Assembly (NCBI GenBank): GCA_947846985.1
Contig: CANTUZ010000014.1
Location: forward strand, 11,701,837 to 11,765,836
Source: Fratercula arctica
Taxonomy: Eukaryota; Chordata; Aves; Charadriiformes; Alcidae
DNA: 64,000 bases
Direction: 5' to 3'
Under the pieces are notes generated by a model. It did no database searches. It was not told where the DNA came from and was given only the letters and a program-made list of their open reading frames with translations. Every line of letters begins with the position of its first letter. The first letter of the stretch is position 1. The translations under genes were made by a program, and so were the position numbers. Positions 22,900-39,212 of the stretch are shown here, piece after piece.

Positions 22900-23203
22900 C
22901 CCGGGGTAGGCCCCGCTCCGGGAGGGGGCGGCGTCGCGTCCGTCGCCTCAGAGAGTCCGGTCGCCTCTGGGCGGGGCCTCGCGCCTCGCCACGTCACCGC
23001 CAGCCGCACGTGCGCCTGCCTGCACTGCGCCTGCGCCGGCCCGCCAAAACCCGCCGGCCCGCGCCCCTATTGGCTGCCCCGGCGCGGTGCCACGTGACGG
23101 CCCGTCGCCCCGGCAACCGGCCGGAAGGAAGGCGCGGGCGACCAATGGGCGTTGAGGGGCGGGGCCTCAGCGGCTGTTGGGGCCTGGCGGGCGCTGCCGC
23201 CGC
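22900..23203 (+). promoter_or_regulatory. CpG-island promoter of unrecognised gene
   Basis: High-CpG, non-repetitive sequence with an E-box (GCACGTGCG near 23007 and CCACGTGACGG near 23090), CCAAT elements (ATTGGCTG near 23069, ACCAATGGG near 23140) and an NRF1-like CTGCGCCTGCGCC. It ends at the Kozak ATG (gccgccATGA) at 23204. Confidence 0.7.
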
Positions 23204-24862
23204 CATGAGCGGAGCGGCCTCCCCCCGGCCCAAGCTCCGCCGCATGGGCGCGCCCACCGGGACCGACCTGGCCGCTGTCGCCGTCGTGGCCCACCGGGGG
23301 ACGTCGTCGTTTCCCCTCCCGCCGGAGGTGGCGGCGAGGGCCGCGGTGCGCATGCGCGAAGCGGCGGCGGGGAACGACGGGCACGCGCGGAGCGCCCCCT
23401 GGCGGGCGGCTGGAGAGCGCGGCTTCCTGGGGATCAAGGGGGTCCTGGAGACCACCAGAAAGGTCACAAGGAGCCTAGAGAACACCATGGGGCCCAAGGG
23501 GAGCCTGGAGACCGCCAGCGAGGCTAAGGGGGGGGCCTGGAGACCGCCAGCGAGGCTAAAGGGGGGGCCTGGAGACCGCCAGCGAGGCTAAGGGGGGGCC
23601 TGGAGACCGCCAGCGAGGGCTAAGGGGGGGGGGGGGCCTGGAGACCGCCAGCGAGGCTAAGGGGGGGCTGGAGACCGCCAGCGAGGCTAAGGGGGGGGCC
23701 TGGAGGACCGCCAGCGAGGCTAAGGGGGGGGGGCCTGGAGACCGCCAGCGAGGCTAAAGGGGGGGGGGGGCCTGGAGACCGCCAGCGAGGCTAAGGGGGG
23801 GGCCTGGAGACCGCCAGCGAGGCTAAGGGGGGGGGCCTGGAGACCGCCAGCGAGGCTAAAGGGGGGGGGGCCTGGAGACCGCCAGCGAGGCTAAGGGGGG
23901 GCCTGGAGACCGCCAGCGAGGCTAAGGGGGGGGGCCTGGAGACCGCCAGCGAGGCTAAGGGGGGGGGGCCTGGAGACCGTCAGCGAGGCTAAGGGGGGGG
24001 GCCTGGAGACCGCCAGCGAGGCTAAGGGGGGGGCCTGGAGACCGCCAGCGAGGCTAAGGGGGGGGGCCTGGAGACTGCCAGCGAGGCTAAGGGGGGGGCC
24101 TGGAGACCGCCAGCGAGGCTAAGGGGGGGCCTGGAGACCGATGCTTCCTTCAGGATCTTAAGACCACCATGGGTGCCAAGGGGAGCCTGGAGACCGCTGC
24201 CACCGGCCGCTTGGAGCAGCACACAAAGAGGAAGGGGAGCCTGGAGACCACCAATGGGTGCAAGGGGAGCCCGGAAACCACCAGAACCCATCGCTTGGAG
24301 CAGGAGAGAAGGAGCAAGAGGGGGCTTGGAGACTACCAGCAGGTACAAGGGGAGCCTGGAGACCACCAGGCTCTCTCCTCCAAATCAAGGAGGAGCTATA
24401 GCCGAACCCACCGCAGTTCTGAGTGAGGGGACTCCCAAAAGGTCAGTTGGGGGGGGGCTGTGGGGGGCACGCTGGGGTTTCGGGGGGGTGCAGGGGAAGG
24501 AACACCAAAGTTTTGGGGCCCCTCCCTCCGGCTAAATTTGTGTGTCCGCCCCCCAGCGAGAGCAGGGAGGGCTTTGTGGTGATCGTGGATGATGACAATG
24601 TGCAGGAGGTCCCTGATGATGGGGACAGTAAGTGACCCCCTCCGGGGGTACCCCAATATCTCTCACAGGGGGAAATGGGGGACTGGGGGCCCCCCCAGTT
24701 CCCCCCTGCCCCCCCTCCCAAGTCCTCTTGGGGGGCAGGAGAGGCTGACTTTGTGTCTCCCCTCCCCAGGCAGTGGCGTGGAAGAGATCCTGACTAAGGA
24801 GCCCCCCCCAGCCCCCCAACTGGGCAGACAGACCCCAAAGGGGGCAGAGATTAATTAGGGAA
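23204..24862 (+). CDS. Unrecognised gene with SUMO-interaction-like C terminus
   Basis: I do not recognise this family. The 5' part, from ATG 23204, reads MSGAASPRPKLRRMGAPTG then an Ala/Arg-rich stretch ending in a KGxLETTR repeat at about 23420. A minisatellite follows (to about 24140), then a coding-like stretch with more KGSLETT/RLEQ repeats to a GTGAGG donor at 24422. Exon 24557-24627 joins in phase (GA|C) and encodes SREGFVVIVDDDNVQEVPDD, a hydrophobic core plus acid run typical of SUMO-interacting motifs. The last exon, 24770-24862, encodes SSGVEEILTKEPPP..EIN and a stop. Two clean splice junctions and a poly(A) signal support a real transcript. Whether the minisatellite is exon or intron is unclear, because its variable G-runs break the frame. 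Confidence 0.6.
23347..23405. promoter_or_regulatory. NRF1 site and CTCF core motif
   Basis: TGCGCATGCGC at 23347-23357 is a perfect NRF1 palindrome. AGCGCCCCCTGGCGG at 23391-23405 differs at one position from the CTCF core. Both lie within the first exon region of the unrecognised gene, just before its minisatellite. Confidence 0.65.
23420..24145 (+). repeat. ~31-35-bp minisatellite inside unrecognised gene
   Basis: Roughly twenty units of 'cctggagaccgccagcgagg' plus 'ctaagggg' with a G-run of 6-11 bases. The flanking sequence contains diverged versions of the same unit (encoding GSLETT) on both sides, so the array expanded from pre-existing exon-like repeats. Confidence 0.9.
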
Positions 24863-25126
24863 GCAGCTACGACCCCCCCCAAGGCACTGTGGGTAACGAG
24901 GGACTGCCCCCCCCCCCCCCAACACAGCTCAGGGTGTTTGTCAGCCTTGAACCACACCCCCCCCCCCCCCCCATGAACCCAAAAACCTCCCCAACTCCTT
25001 ACCCCCCCCCCACCCAAATCCCCACCAGCCAGGGGGGAGAAACGTAACCCATTTAGGTCCAGTTTTGTACATTTTGGGTCAAAAACACGACAAATTATCT
25101 TTTTATATCTAAAAATATATTATTAT

Positions 25127-25132
25127 AATAAA
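25127..25132 (+). terminator. Poly(A) signal, unrecognised gene
   Basis: AATAAA 265 bp after the stop at 24862, in an unusually AT-rich 3' UTR (25080-25140). The NUDT16-like transcript converges on it from the other strand. Confidence 0.8.
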
Positions 25133-25215
25133 GATTTAATGGGGTACAAAGGCTCCCCCAAGCCCCAGCAGTGGGCAATGATGTCAGCGGGGGAGTGTGT
25201 GCATTTTAGGGTGCT

Positions 25216-25221
25216 TTTATT
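25216..25221 (-). terminator. Poly(A) signal of NUDT16-like gene
   Basis: AATAAA on the - strand, 9 bp beyond the stop codon at 25230, giving a very short 3' UTR. Confidence 0.7.
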
Positions 25222-25229
25222 CCTTTAGG

Positions 25230-26495
25230 TCATTTCCCCCCCTTTTCCCCTGCTGTTGGTTTTTGGGGGGGGGTGTCCCCAGGTTCAGGGGGGGTGTCCC
25301 CGGCAGGTTCCTCGGTAGGGAGGTCCCGGATTCCAAGGATGGGGAGGGCCCCCAGGAGCTGCTCCCGGGCGTCCCCGGCAAAACGGTGCCGCAGGAAAGC
25401 AGGGAGTCCCCCCCCCAGGGGCACCCGCACCAGCCCCTGCACCTGGGGGGGGGGGGAAATCCCCAAAAGTGTCAGGGACCTCCTAAAGTCCCCCCCCTGC
25501 GCTGCCAGCCCCACAGAGAGGGGGAATGGGGTCCAGATCGAGCACCCCCCTCCCTGCTACCTGTGTCCCTCAGTGCTTGCCCCCCCCCCCCCCCCCCCCC
25601 CCCCCCCAGACCCACATAACACCCCCTCTAGAATCCCCCTTCGGGTACCAGTATCCTCCAAACCGCCCCCTGTTACTGGTCTCCCCCTTAGACCGCCCCC
25701 GCTCTGGTACCAGTATCCCCCAGCCCCCGTTACTGGTCTCCCCCTCAGACCCCCCTTCCAGTACCAGTATCTCCCAAACACTCCCCCCCCCCCCCCCCCC
25801 CCATTACTGGTCTCGCCCTCAGGCCCCATCCCGGTGACCACCTCCCCCGATCCCCCCCCTCCCGGTGCCGTTCCCCCTTCAGACCCACCCCGGGGTGCGC
25901 CCCGAGGTCCCCAGTGTCCCCCCCCCCCCCCCCGCTCCCGGCTCCCCCCCCCACCTCCAGGCCGTGCTCCGGCGCCCCGGGACCGCCCCTCTCGATGGCC
26001 ACCAGCTCCTCCAACTTCACTCGCCGGATGTAGAAATGCGTCACCAGCCCGGCGTCACTTCCGCTGCTACTTCCGCCCGCCGGCCAGGCCTTGGCCCCGC
26101 GGTGATGGCGGGGCCTCAAGCGCAACCCGCCGGCCGCCGGCCCCAGCTCCTCCCGCAGCTCCCGCTCCAGCCCGGCCTCCAGCGACTCCCCGCCGGGCTC
26201 CACCAGCCCCCCCGGGAACCCGAACCGCCCGTCGAACCGCAGCTGCATCTACCGGGGCGAGGGAAGGAAATCAACGGCGGGGACCGGCACCGGGGGCCTC
26301 CCCCCACCATCCCCCAGTTTCCCCCCCTGTACGCACCAGCACGGCGTATCCCGGCGGGGGTGGCCGGCGGGGAGCGGGGCGTAGAGCAGGACGTGGCAGG
26401 CGTGTCGCCAGCCGGTCCCGGTGGTGGTCCCGGTCCGGCCGAGGGCCAGCGCCGCCGCCCGGTTGAGCGGCGGCCTGCTCCGCGCTCTCCCGCAT
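25230..26495 (-). CDS. NUDT16: Nudix hydrolase, NUDT16-like
   Basis: NUDT16 hydrolyses (d)IDP/ITP and decaps small nucleolar RNA in the nucleus. Exon 3 is 25442-25230, exon 2 is 26248-25955, exon 1 ends at 26337 (donor GTGCGT). Exon 2 opens MQLRFDGRFGFPGGLVEPG and carries the Nudix box with RELREELG, so catalytic glutamates are present, unlike NUDT16L1. It also has VTHFYIRR and DHGLE-like EHGLEV. In exon 1 the strongly conserved GWRHACHVLLYAP reads in a frame one base off GYAVL, which joins exon 2. ATG 26495 (gccgccATG) is in frame with exon 2 but passes through the conserved block in the wrong frame; an ATG-like start at about 26557 is in frame with the block. A missing C in the C-run near 26349-26357 would repair the second option. 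Confidence 0.82.
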
Positions 26496-26559
26496 GGCGG
26501 CGCCGTAACGCCGCGCCTCCGCCAATCAGCGAGGGGGTGGGATGGGGAGGCCGCCAATC

Positions 26560-27060
26560 AGCGGGGGAGGGGGGAGGCCACGCCCCCCGGGAGCCCCCGC
26601 AGCATGCTGCACGAAGGGGGCGTGGCCATAGCAAAAGGGGCGTGGTCAGCCGTAGCCACGCCCCCTCATCGCTTCTCCCTAGAGCCTGCCCTATTGCCGG
26701 GGGGGGGGAGAATAGACCCCCCCCAAATTGCCCCACAACCCCCTCAACAGGGGGGCAATACCACCTTTAACCCCCCCAAAACTGCCCCACGACCCCTGAG
26801 GCGCAAGATCTCCCCTTTAACCCCCCCAAATTGCCCCACAACCCCCCCCCTCAGGGCCAAGACACCCCCCCCCTTTATCCCCCCAAAACACCCCCCAATT
26901 GCCCCACAACCACTCCAGGGGGCAAACCCCCCCCCTTAACCCCCCCCCAAATTGTTCCATAAACCCCCACCCCACACCCACGGGCAAGACCCCCCCCTAA
27001 TTGCCTGATAACCCCCCCTAACAGGCGACATGCCCCCCCCCCCAAATTACAACCCCTGCC
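26560..27060. other. Spacer between NUDT16-like and NAA10
   Basis: First 100 bp: CpG-rich with CACGCCCC and its inverse GGGCGTGGCC around 26580-26665 (KLF/SP boxes, probable NUDT16-like promoter). The rest is a repeat of 'aattgccccacaaccccc' units. No exon seen. Confidence 0.6.
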
Positions 27061-27116
27061 CCGGCTATGGGGGGGCACAAGGACAGAGAAGAGGCAGAGG
27101 CTGGAGAGGGAGGGGG

Positions 27117-27122
27117 TTTATT
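27117..27122 (-). terminator. NAA10 poly(A) signal
   Basis: AATAAA on the - strand, 82 bp beyond the NAA10 stop codon. Confidence 0.85.
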
Positions 27123-27203
27123 GCCCCCCCCCCCAGCACCAAGGGGGGTCCCGGGGGGGGGGGTCCCAGGGATTTGGGGGGGGGCCCCAGGGGGGGTTAT
27201 CCC

Positions 27204-30287
<3,084 letters not shown>

Positions 30288-30358
30288 GGCTGCAGCCGCC
30301 CCGCCACCGCCGGCCCTCTCCCCTCAGGCACCGCTTCCGGCGGAAAGACCCACCTCAG

Positions 30359-30664
30359 CCAATCAGGGCAGAGCCCGCCCTCCCGCTTATCCCGCCTCGC
30401 CACCTACTGACAGGCGTCCTAGCCAATCAGTGACTCGAATGAGGCAACACCGCTCCGCCCGCCCCACTCTTTCCCCTCAGCCAATCAGAGACGAGCCCCG
30501 CGCGAGCGACGAGCCACTCAACCAACCCACAGCTCAGCCGGCGCCAGCCAATCCCAGCCGCGCCCCACGGGGGGAAGGGAGGGCTCTACCTTCTCCCACC
30601 CCCTCTCCCTTCCCCACCCAATCGCGCCCGGCAGCACAGCGGACTGACAGCGACGCGAACCAAT
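30359..30664 (-). promoter_or_regulatory. NAA10 promoter with six CCAAT boxes
   Basis: CCAAT pentamers at 30359, 30423, 30481, 30548, 30618 and 30660, spaced 42-70 bp, four of them in GCCAATCAG/CCAATC context typical of NF-Y. They fill the roughly 400 bp between the NAA10 start codon and the probable HSD17B10 poly(A) signal at 30703. Confidence 0.75.
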
Positions 30665-30702
30665 GGGGAGGGAGGGAAGGCGGGGCAGAGCAGAGAGGCA
30701 CC

Positions 30703-30708
30703 TTTATT
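30703..30708 (-). terminator. Probable HSD17B10 poly(A) signal
   Basis: AATAAA on the - strand, about 870 bp beyond the HSD17B10 stop at 31578; no closer canonical signal was seen. The intervening 3' UTR would be minisatellite. Confidence 0.55.
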
Positions 30709-30724
30709 GCGGGGGGGGGGGGGG

Positions 30725-31480
30725 GCATAAGGGGGACCCCACGGGGGTCCCCACTCGTGGGGGGGCAGTCCCCAACATGGGGTGTCCCAGCTCCCAGGGG
30801 TGTCCCTGGCCCGTGTCATGGTGGGGGGGGTGTCCCCAAATCGTGGGGGTGTCCCCACTCTGGGGGGGTGTCCCCATTTGGGGGGGTCTCCACTCGTGAA
30901 GGGGGGTCCCCACTCATTGAGGGGGGGGGTCCCCATCGTGGGGTGTCCCAGCTCCCAAGGGTATCCCCAAATCCTGAGCGGGTCCCCAAATCATGGGGGT
31001 TTCCTCACTTGAGGGGGGGGGGTTCCCACCCACGCCCCGGGGGGGGTGTCCCCATTGTGGGGTGTCCCTGGTCCATGGGTGTCCCCAAATCCCGGGGGTG
31101 CCCCCAAATCATGGGGGTTTTCCCACTCAGGGAGGGAGTTCCCCACTTTGTTGGGGGAGGGGGGTGTCCCCATTTGCGGGGGGAGAGGTCCCCCTTTCTG
31201 GGGGGGAGGGGGGGTCCCCAGGGCTGAGGTGGGGTGGGGGTGGGGGGATGGCTCATCGTGGGGTGTCCCAGCTCCCAGGGATGGGAGGGTGTCCCCAAAT
31301 CACGGGGGTTTCCCCACTTCGGGGGGGGGGGGGGGGGTCGTCCCTTGCTTTGGGGGGGATCCCCAGGGCTGGGGCCCCCCCCACTCCTGGAGGGGGGGGG
31401 ACATCCCCATCACGGGGGCATCCCCCCCTCCTGGGAGCCATCCCCAACCCTGGAGTGTGTCGCCCTGGAGCACCCACGGA
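30725..31480. repeat. GTCCCCA minisatellite, HSD17B10 3' region
   Basis: Repeats of 'gtccccaaatcatggggg' and 'ggggtgtcccagctcccagg'. Confidence 0.85.
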
Positions 31481-31577
31481 GAGGGTCCACCCCTGCAGTT
31501 CCTCCCCCCCCAAAAAAAAAGGACCCTTCCCCCCAATTTTGGGGGGGATGGGACCCCCCCCACCCCCGAAATAAATT

Positions 31578-33640
31578 TCAGGGCTGCATCCGGAGGGCCC
31601 CGTCCAGCCTCACCACCTCCCCGTTGACCATGGGGTTCTCCGCCAGGGCCTGGACCAGGTGGGCGTATTCCGCCGGGTGCCCCAAACGGGAGGGAAAAGG
31701 CACTTGTTGCCCCAAAAAATTCCGCACTTTTTCCGGCAAACCCGCCAACAGAGGGGTGGAGAACAAGCCTGAGGAACCCCGAAAGGAAAAGGAGGTTGAG
31801 TTTTGGGGGGGGGGGAGGGGGGGGGTTGTCCTCACCCGGGTTTGACCCCACCCACCCCGTCCCCCCGAGATGTCCCCCAAATCCTTACCCGGAGCGATGG
31901 TGACCACCCGGATCCCCAGCGGCGCCAGATCGCGGGCGATGGGGAGGGTCATGGCCACGATGCCACCTTTGGAGGCCGCGTAGGCGGCTTGGCCCACCTG
32001 AGGAAGACACGGGTCAACATTCTGGGGGGGGGGGGGGGGGGGTGTCCCCTTGTCCCCCCCTAACCCCCCCACCCCGAGGTGTTGTCCCCCATCCTCACCT
32101 GGCCCTCGTAGGCAGCCACGCTGGCTGTGTTGACCACCAGGCCGCGGTGGCCATCGGGGTCGGGCTTGTTGTGGCCCATCAGGCGGGCGCTCAGGCGGAT
32201 GACGTTGAAGGTCCCCACCAGGTTGACCTGGGGGGGGGGCAGAGGGTGGGGTGGGTCATGGGGACACCCCCAAATCCTGGGGACACCCCCATGGGTGGCC
32301 ATGGCGGGTCTGGGGACATCCTCGGCACCCCAAGGTCACCCCTTTGGTCAGGGATACGCCGTGAACCCCAACTCCAAGGTCACCACCAACCCCAAGGTCA
32401 TCACCAACCTCAAGGTCATCCCGTCAGCCTGGGACACCCCACAACCACCTTCCTGACCTAGGACACCCCACAACCGCCCCACTGACCAGGGACACCCCAC
32501 AACCACCCCACTGACACCCCACACCCACCCCTTTGACCATGGACACCCCACAACCACCTTCCTGACCTAGGACACCCCACAACCGCCCCACTGACACCCC
32601 ACAACCGCCCCACTGACCAGGGACACCCCACAACCACCCCATTGACACCCCACACCCACCCCTTTGACCATGGACACCCCACAACCACCCCATTGACACC
32701 CCACAACCACCCCTTTGACCACGGACACCCCACAACCACCTCCTGGACCTGGGATGCCCCACAACCACCCCACTGACCATGGTCACCCCACAAGCAACCC
32801 CTGGACCCGGGATGCCCCACAACCACCCCATTGACACCCACAACCACCCCATTGACACCCACAACCACCCCATTGACCATGGACACCCCACAACCACCCC
32901 ACTGACCATGGTCACCCCAGAACCACCCTGCTGACCTGGGACACCCCACAACCACCCCATTGGCCACGGTCACCCCACAACCACCCTGCTGACCTGGGTG
33001 GCCTCACATCCACCCCCTGGCCCTGGGACACCCCATGCCCGCCCCACGGCGGCCCCACTCACATTGATGACCCTCTGGAAGTCCTCCAGCTGGTGCACCT
33101 TGTCCTTCTTGCTGTTGTAGGTCTTGACGGCGATGCCCACCCCGGCGCAGTTGACCGTCAGGTCCAACCGCCCAAACTCCTTCTGGGCCAAGCTCAGGGC
33201 GGCCCCCACCTCCTCGGCCGATGTCACCTGCAGGGGACCCCATCCGGGTGGTCGTCACCACCCTTCGTTGAACCAAGCCAACCCCCCCCCCCCCCCCTTC
33301 CCCAACCGCCACCCATGGGTGCTCACGTCGGCGGGGGCGAAGGTGCAGCGGTCCCCCAGCTCCTTGGCCAGCTGGCCCCCAGGTGAGCTGGGCAGGTCCA
33401 GGAGGACCACCCGAGCTCCTTGGTCCACCAGTCGCTCCACCGTGGCTCGTCCCAGTCCCGAGGCGCCACCGGTCACCAGTGCCACCAGTCCCTAGGGCAC
33501 AAGAAAAGGGGGGGGGGGGAGGTCAGAGGGAAGGAGGGGACCCCCCCTTCCCCGTTCCAAAGGGTCCATGGGGGTCTCCTGGGGGTCTCCGAGGGTTCTC
33601 CGGGGGTTCCCGGTACCTTCACGCTGCGAATGGCCGCCAT
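31578..33640 (-). CDS. HSD17B10: 3-hydroxyacyl-CoA dehydrogenase type 2 (17beta-HSD10)
   Basis: Mitochondrial short-chain dehydrogenase: oxidises 2-methyl-3-hydroxybutyryl-CoA (isoleucine breakdown) and, with TRMT10C and PRORP, forms mitochondrial RNase P. Six exons in phase: 33640-33617, 33491-33327, 33227-33063, 32227-32099, 31997-31889, 31768-31578 (260 codons plus stop; human 261). The Rossmann glycine motif is [10 protein letters not shown], the NAD-binding NCAG follows, and the catalytic set is Ser in [11 protein letters not shown] and Tyr-x3-Lys in AAYAASKGG. The C terminus [13 protein letters not shown] is almost human. In human it lies next to HUWE1; here PFKFB1, the MAGE gene and GNL3L lie between them. 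A CCAAT box (33659-33663) sits 20 bp upstream of the ATG. Confidence 0.97.
32320..33020. repeat. ~28-bp minisatellite, HSD17B10 intron 3
   Basis: Tandem 'gacaccccacaaccacccc' plus 'attgacc' or 'actgacc' units. Val/Cys/Trp-rich open frames on - are repeat products. Confidence 0.92.
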
Positions 33641-33889
33641 CTCCCTGCCGCTGCCCGGCCAATGGGAGGGGGGGGCGGCACCGGGGAGGGAGGGGCGAGG
33701 GGAGGAGCGAGGGGGGAGGGACGGGAAGGGGAGGCCCGGGGTGGGGGGAGGATCCCAGGGGGGGGTGGGGGGATCCCCTGGGGGTGGGAACAGGGAGCTC
33801 CGGGAGTTGGGCGGGGGCAGGAATCCCCGAGGGAAAAAGATTGGGACACCCTCCCCCCCCCCCCCGCCCCCACAAGGGGAATGAGAGGT

Positions 33890-34615
33890 GGACTCACATG
33901 GGGACAGAGCAGGACCCCTATGGGGACAGGATCGGGCCTGCAGGGGACAGGAGCAGGCCCCCCCAGGGGACAGGACTGAGCCCCCCCCAGGGGACAGGAT
34001 CGGGTCCCCAAGGGGGACAGCATTGAGACCCCCATAGGGACAGGATCAGACCCCAAGGGAACAGGATTGGGACCCCCAAGGGGAGAGGATCTGGACCCCC
34101 ATGGGGACAGGATAAGGCCCTCAAGGGGACAATACTGGGATCTCCCCCAGGAGATGGGACAAGGATCCCCAAGGGGACAGGACTGGGATCCTCATGGGGA
34201 CAGGATCAGCCCCCCGCAAGGGGATAAGATTGAGACCCCGAAGGGGACAGAATCGGGTCCCCCACAAGGACAGGATCAGGCCCCCAAAGGGGACAGGATC
34301 ACGACCCCTAAGGGGACAGAATCAGGACCCCCAGGGGGACAGAAGTGGGACCCCAAAGTGACAGGATTAAGCCCCCCAAGGGGACAAGATTGGGACCCTC
34401 CCCAGGGGATGGGACAAGGACCCCCCCTAGGGGGACAGGATCAGGCCCCCCCAAGGGGACAAGACTGAGCCCCCCAAGGGGACAGGACCAGGGATCAGCC
34501 CCCCCTCTATGGGGACAGAATCGGGACCCCCAAGGTGACAAGACTGAAACCCCCATGGGGACAGGATCGGGACACACCCCCCCCCCCCACCATGGGGACA
34601 GAATGGGGCCCCCAC
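33890..34615. repeat. ~34-bp minisatellite between HSD17B10 and PFKFB1
   Basis: About twenty units of 'ggggacaggatcaggacccc' plus 'caag' or 'catg'. It fills the space between two divergent genes. No exon seen. Confidence 0.92.
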
Positions 34616-34882
34616 TGTTGTGTCCCCCCCCCCCGCCCACGTCCCATCCTCCCTCAGAACCCGGCCACCGGCCAGGGTATAACATTACCTCTGACCTTCC
34701 CGGGGGGCACCCGTGGCACCCGCTCCCCCCCCCCCCCCCCCCAAAATGGAAGAAAAATCCCCAAAAATCCCAGGTACAACGCGGGGGGGGAGGGACGGAT
34801 GGGGTTGGGGGGGGGGGGGGGGACGGACATATGGAGTGTGTGGCCTTGGGGACAATGACCTGGGCAGAAGGCAGGAGGTGAC

Positions 34883-39072
<4,190 letters not shown>

Positions 39073-39109
39073 GAAGGTGGGGGGGGCCCCGCAAATTAAG
39101 GCCCCCCCC

Positions 39110-39116
39110 CCAATTA
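39110..39116 (+). terminator. Possible PFKFB1 poly(A) signal
   Basis: AATTAAA 38 bp after the PFKFB1 stop, the closest match to ATTAAA; the next gene ends on the other strand at 39213. Confidence 0.45.
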
Positions 39117-39212
39117 AACCTTGCCTTAACGAAGCACTGAGCCTGGAGACTGTAGGGCTGCACCCCAAAAGGGACTCTTTATTTTGGGTGGGGGGGGGAG
39201 GGGGGGCAGAAA

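Noticed and set aside
25230..26495. Identification as NUDT16L1 (inactive paralogue)
   Set aside because: The Nudix box keeps RELREELG; NUDT16L1 has lost these catalytic glutamates.
31571..31576. AATAAA beside the HSD17B10 stop
   Set aside because: It is on the + strand, opposite to the gene.
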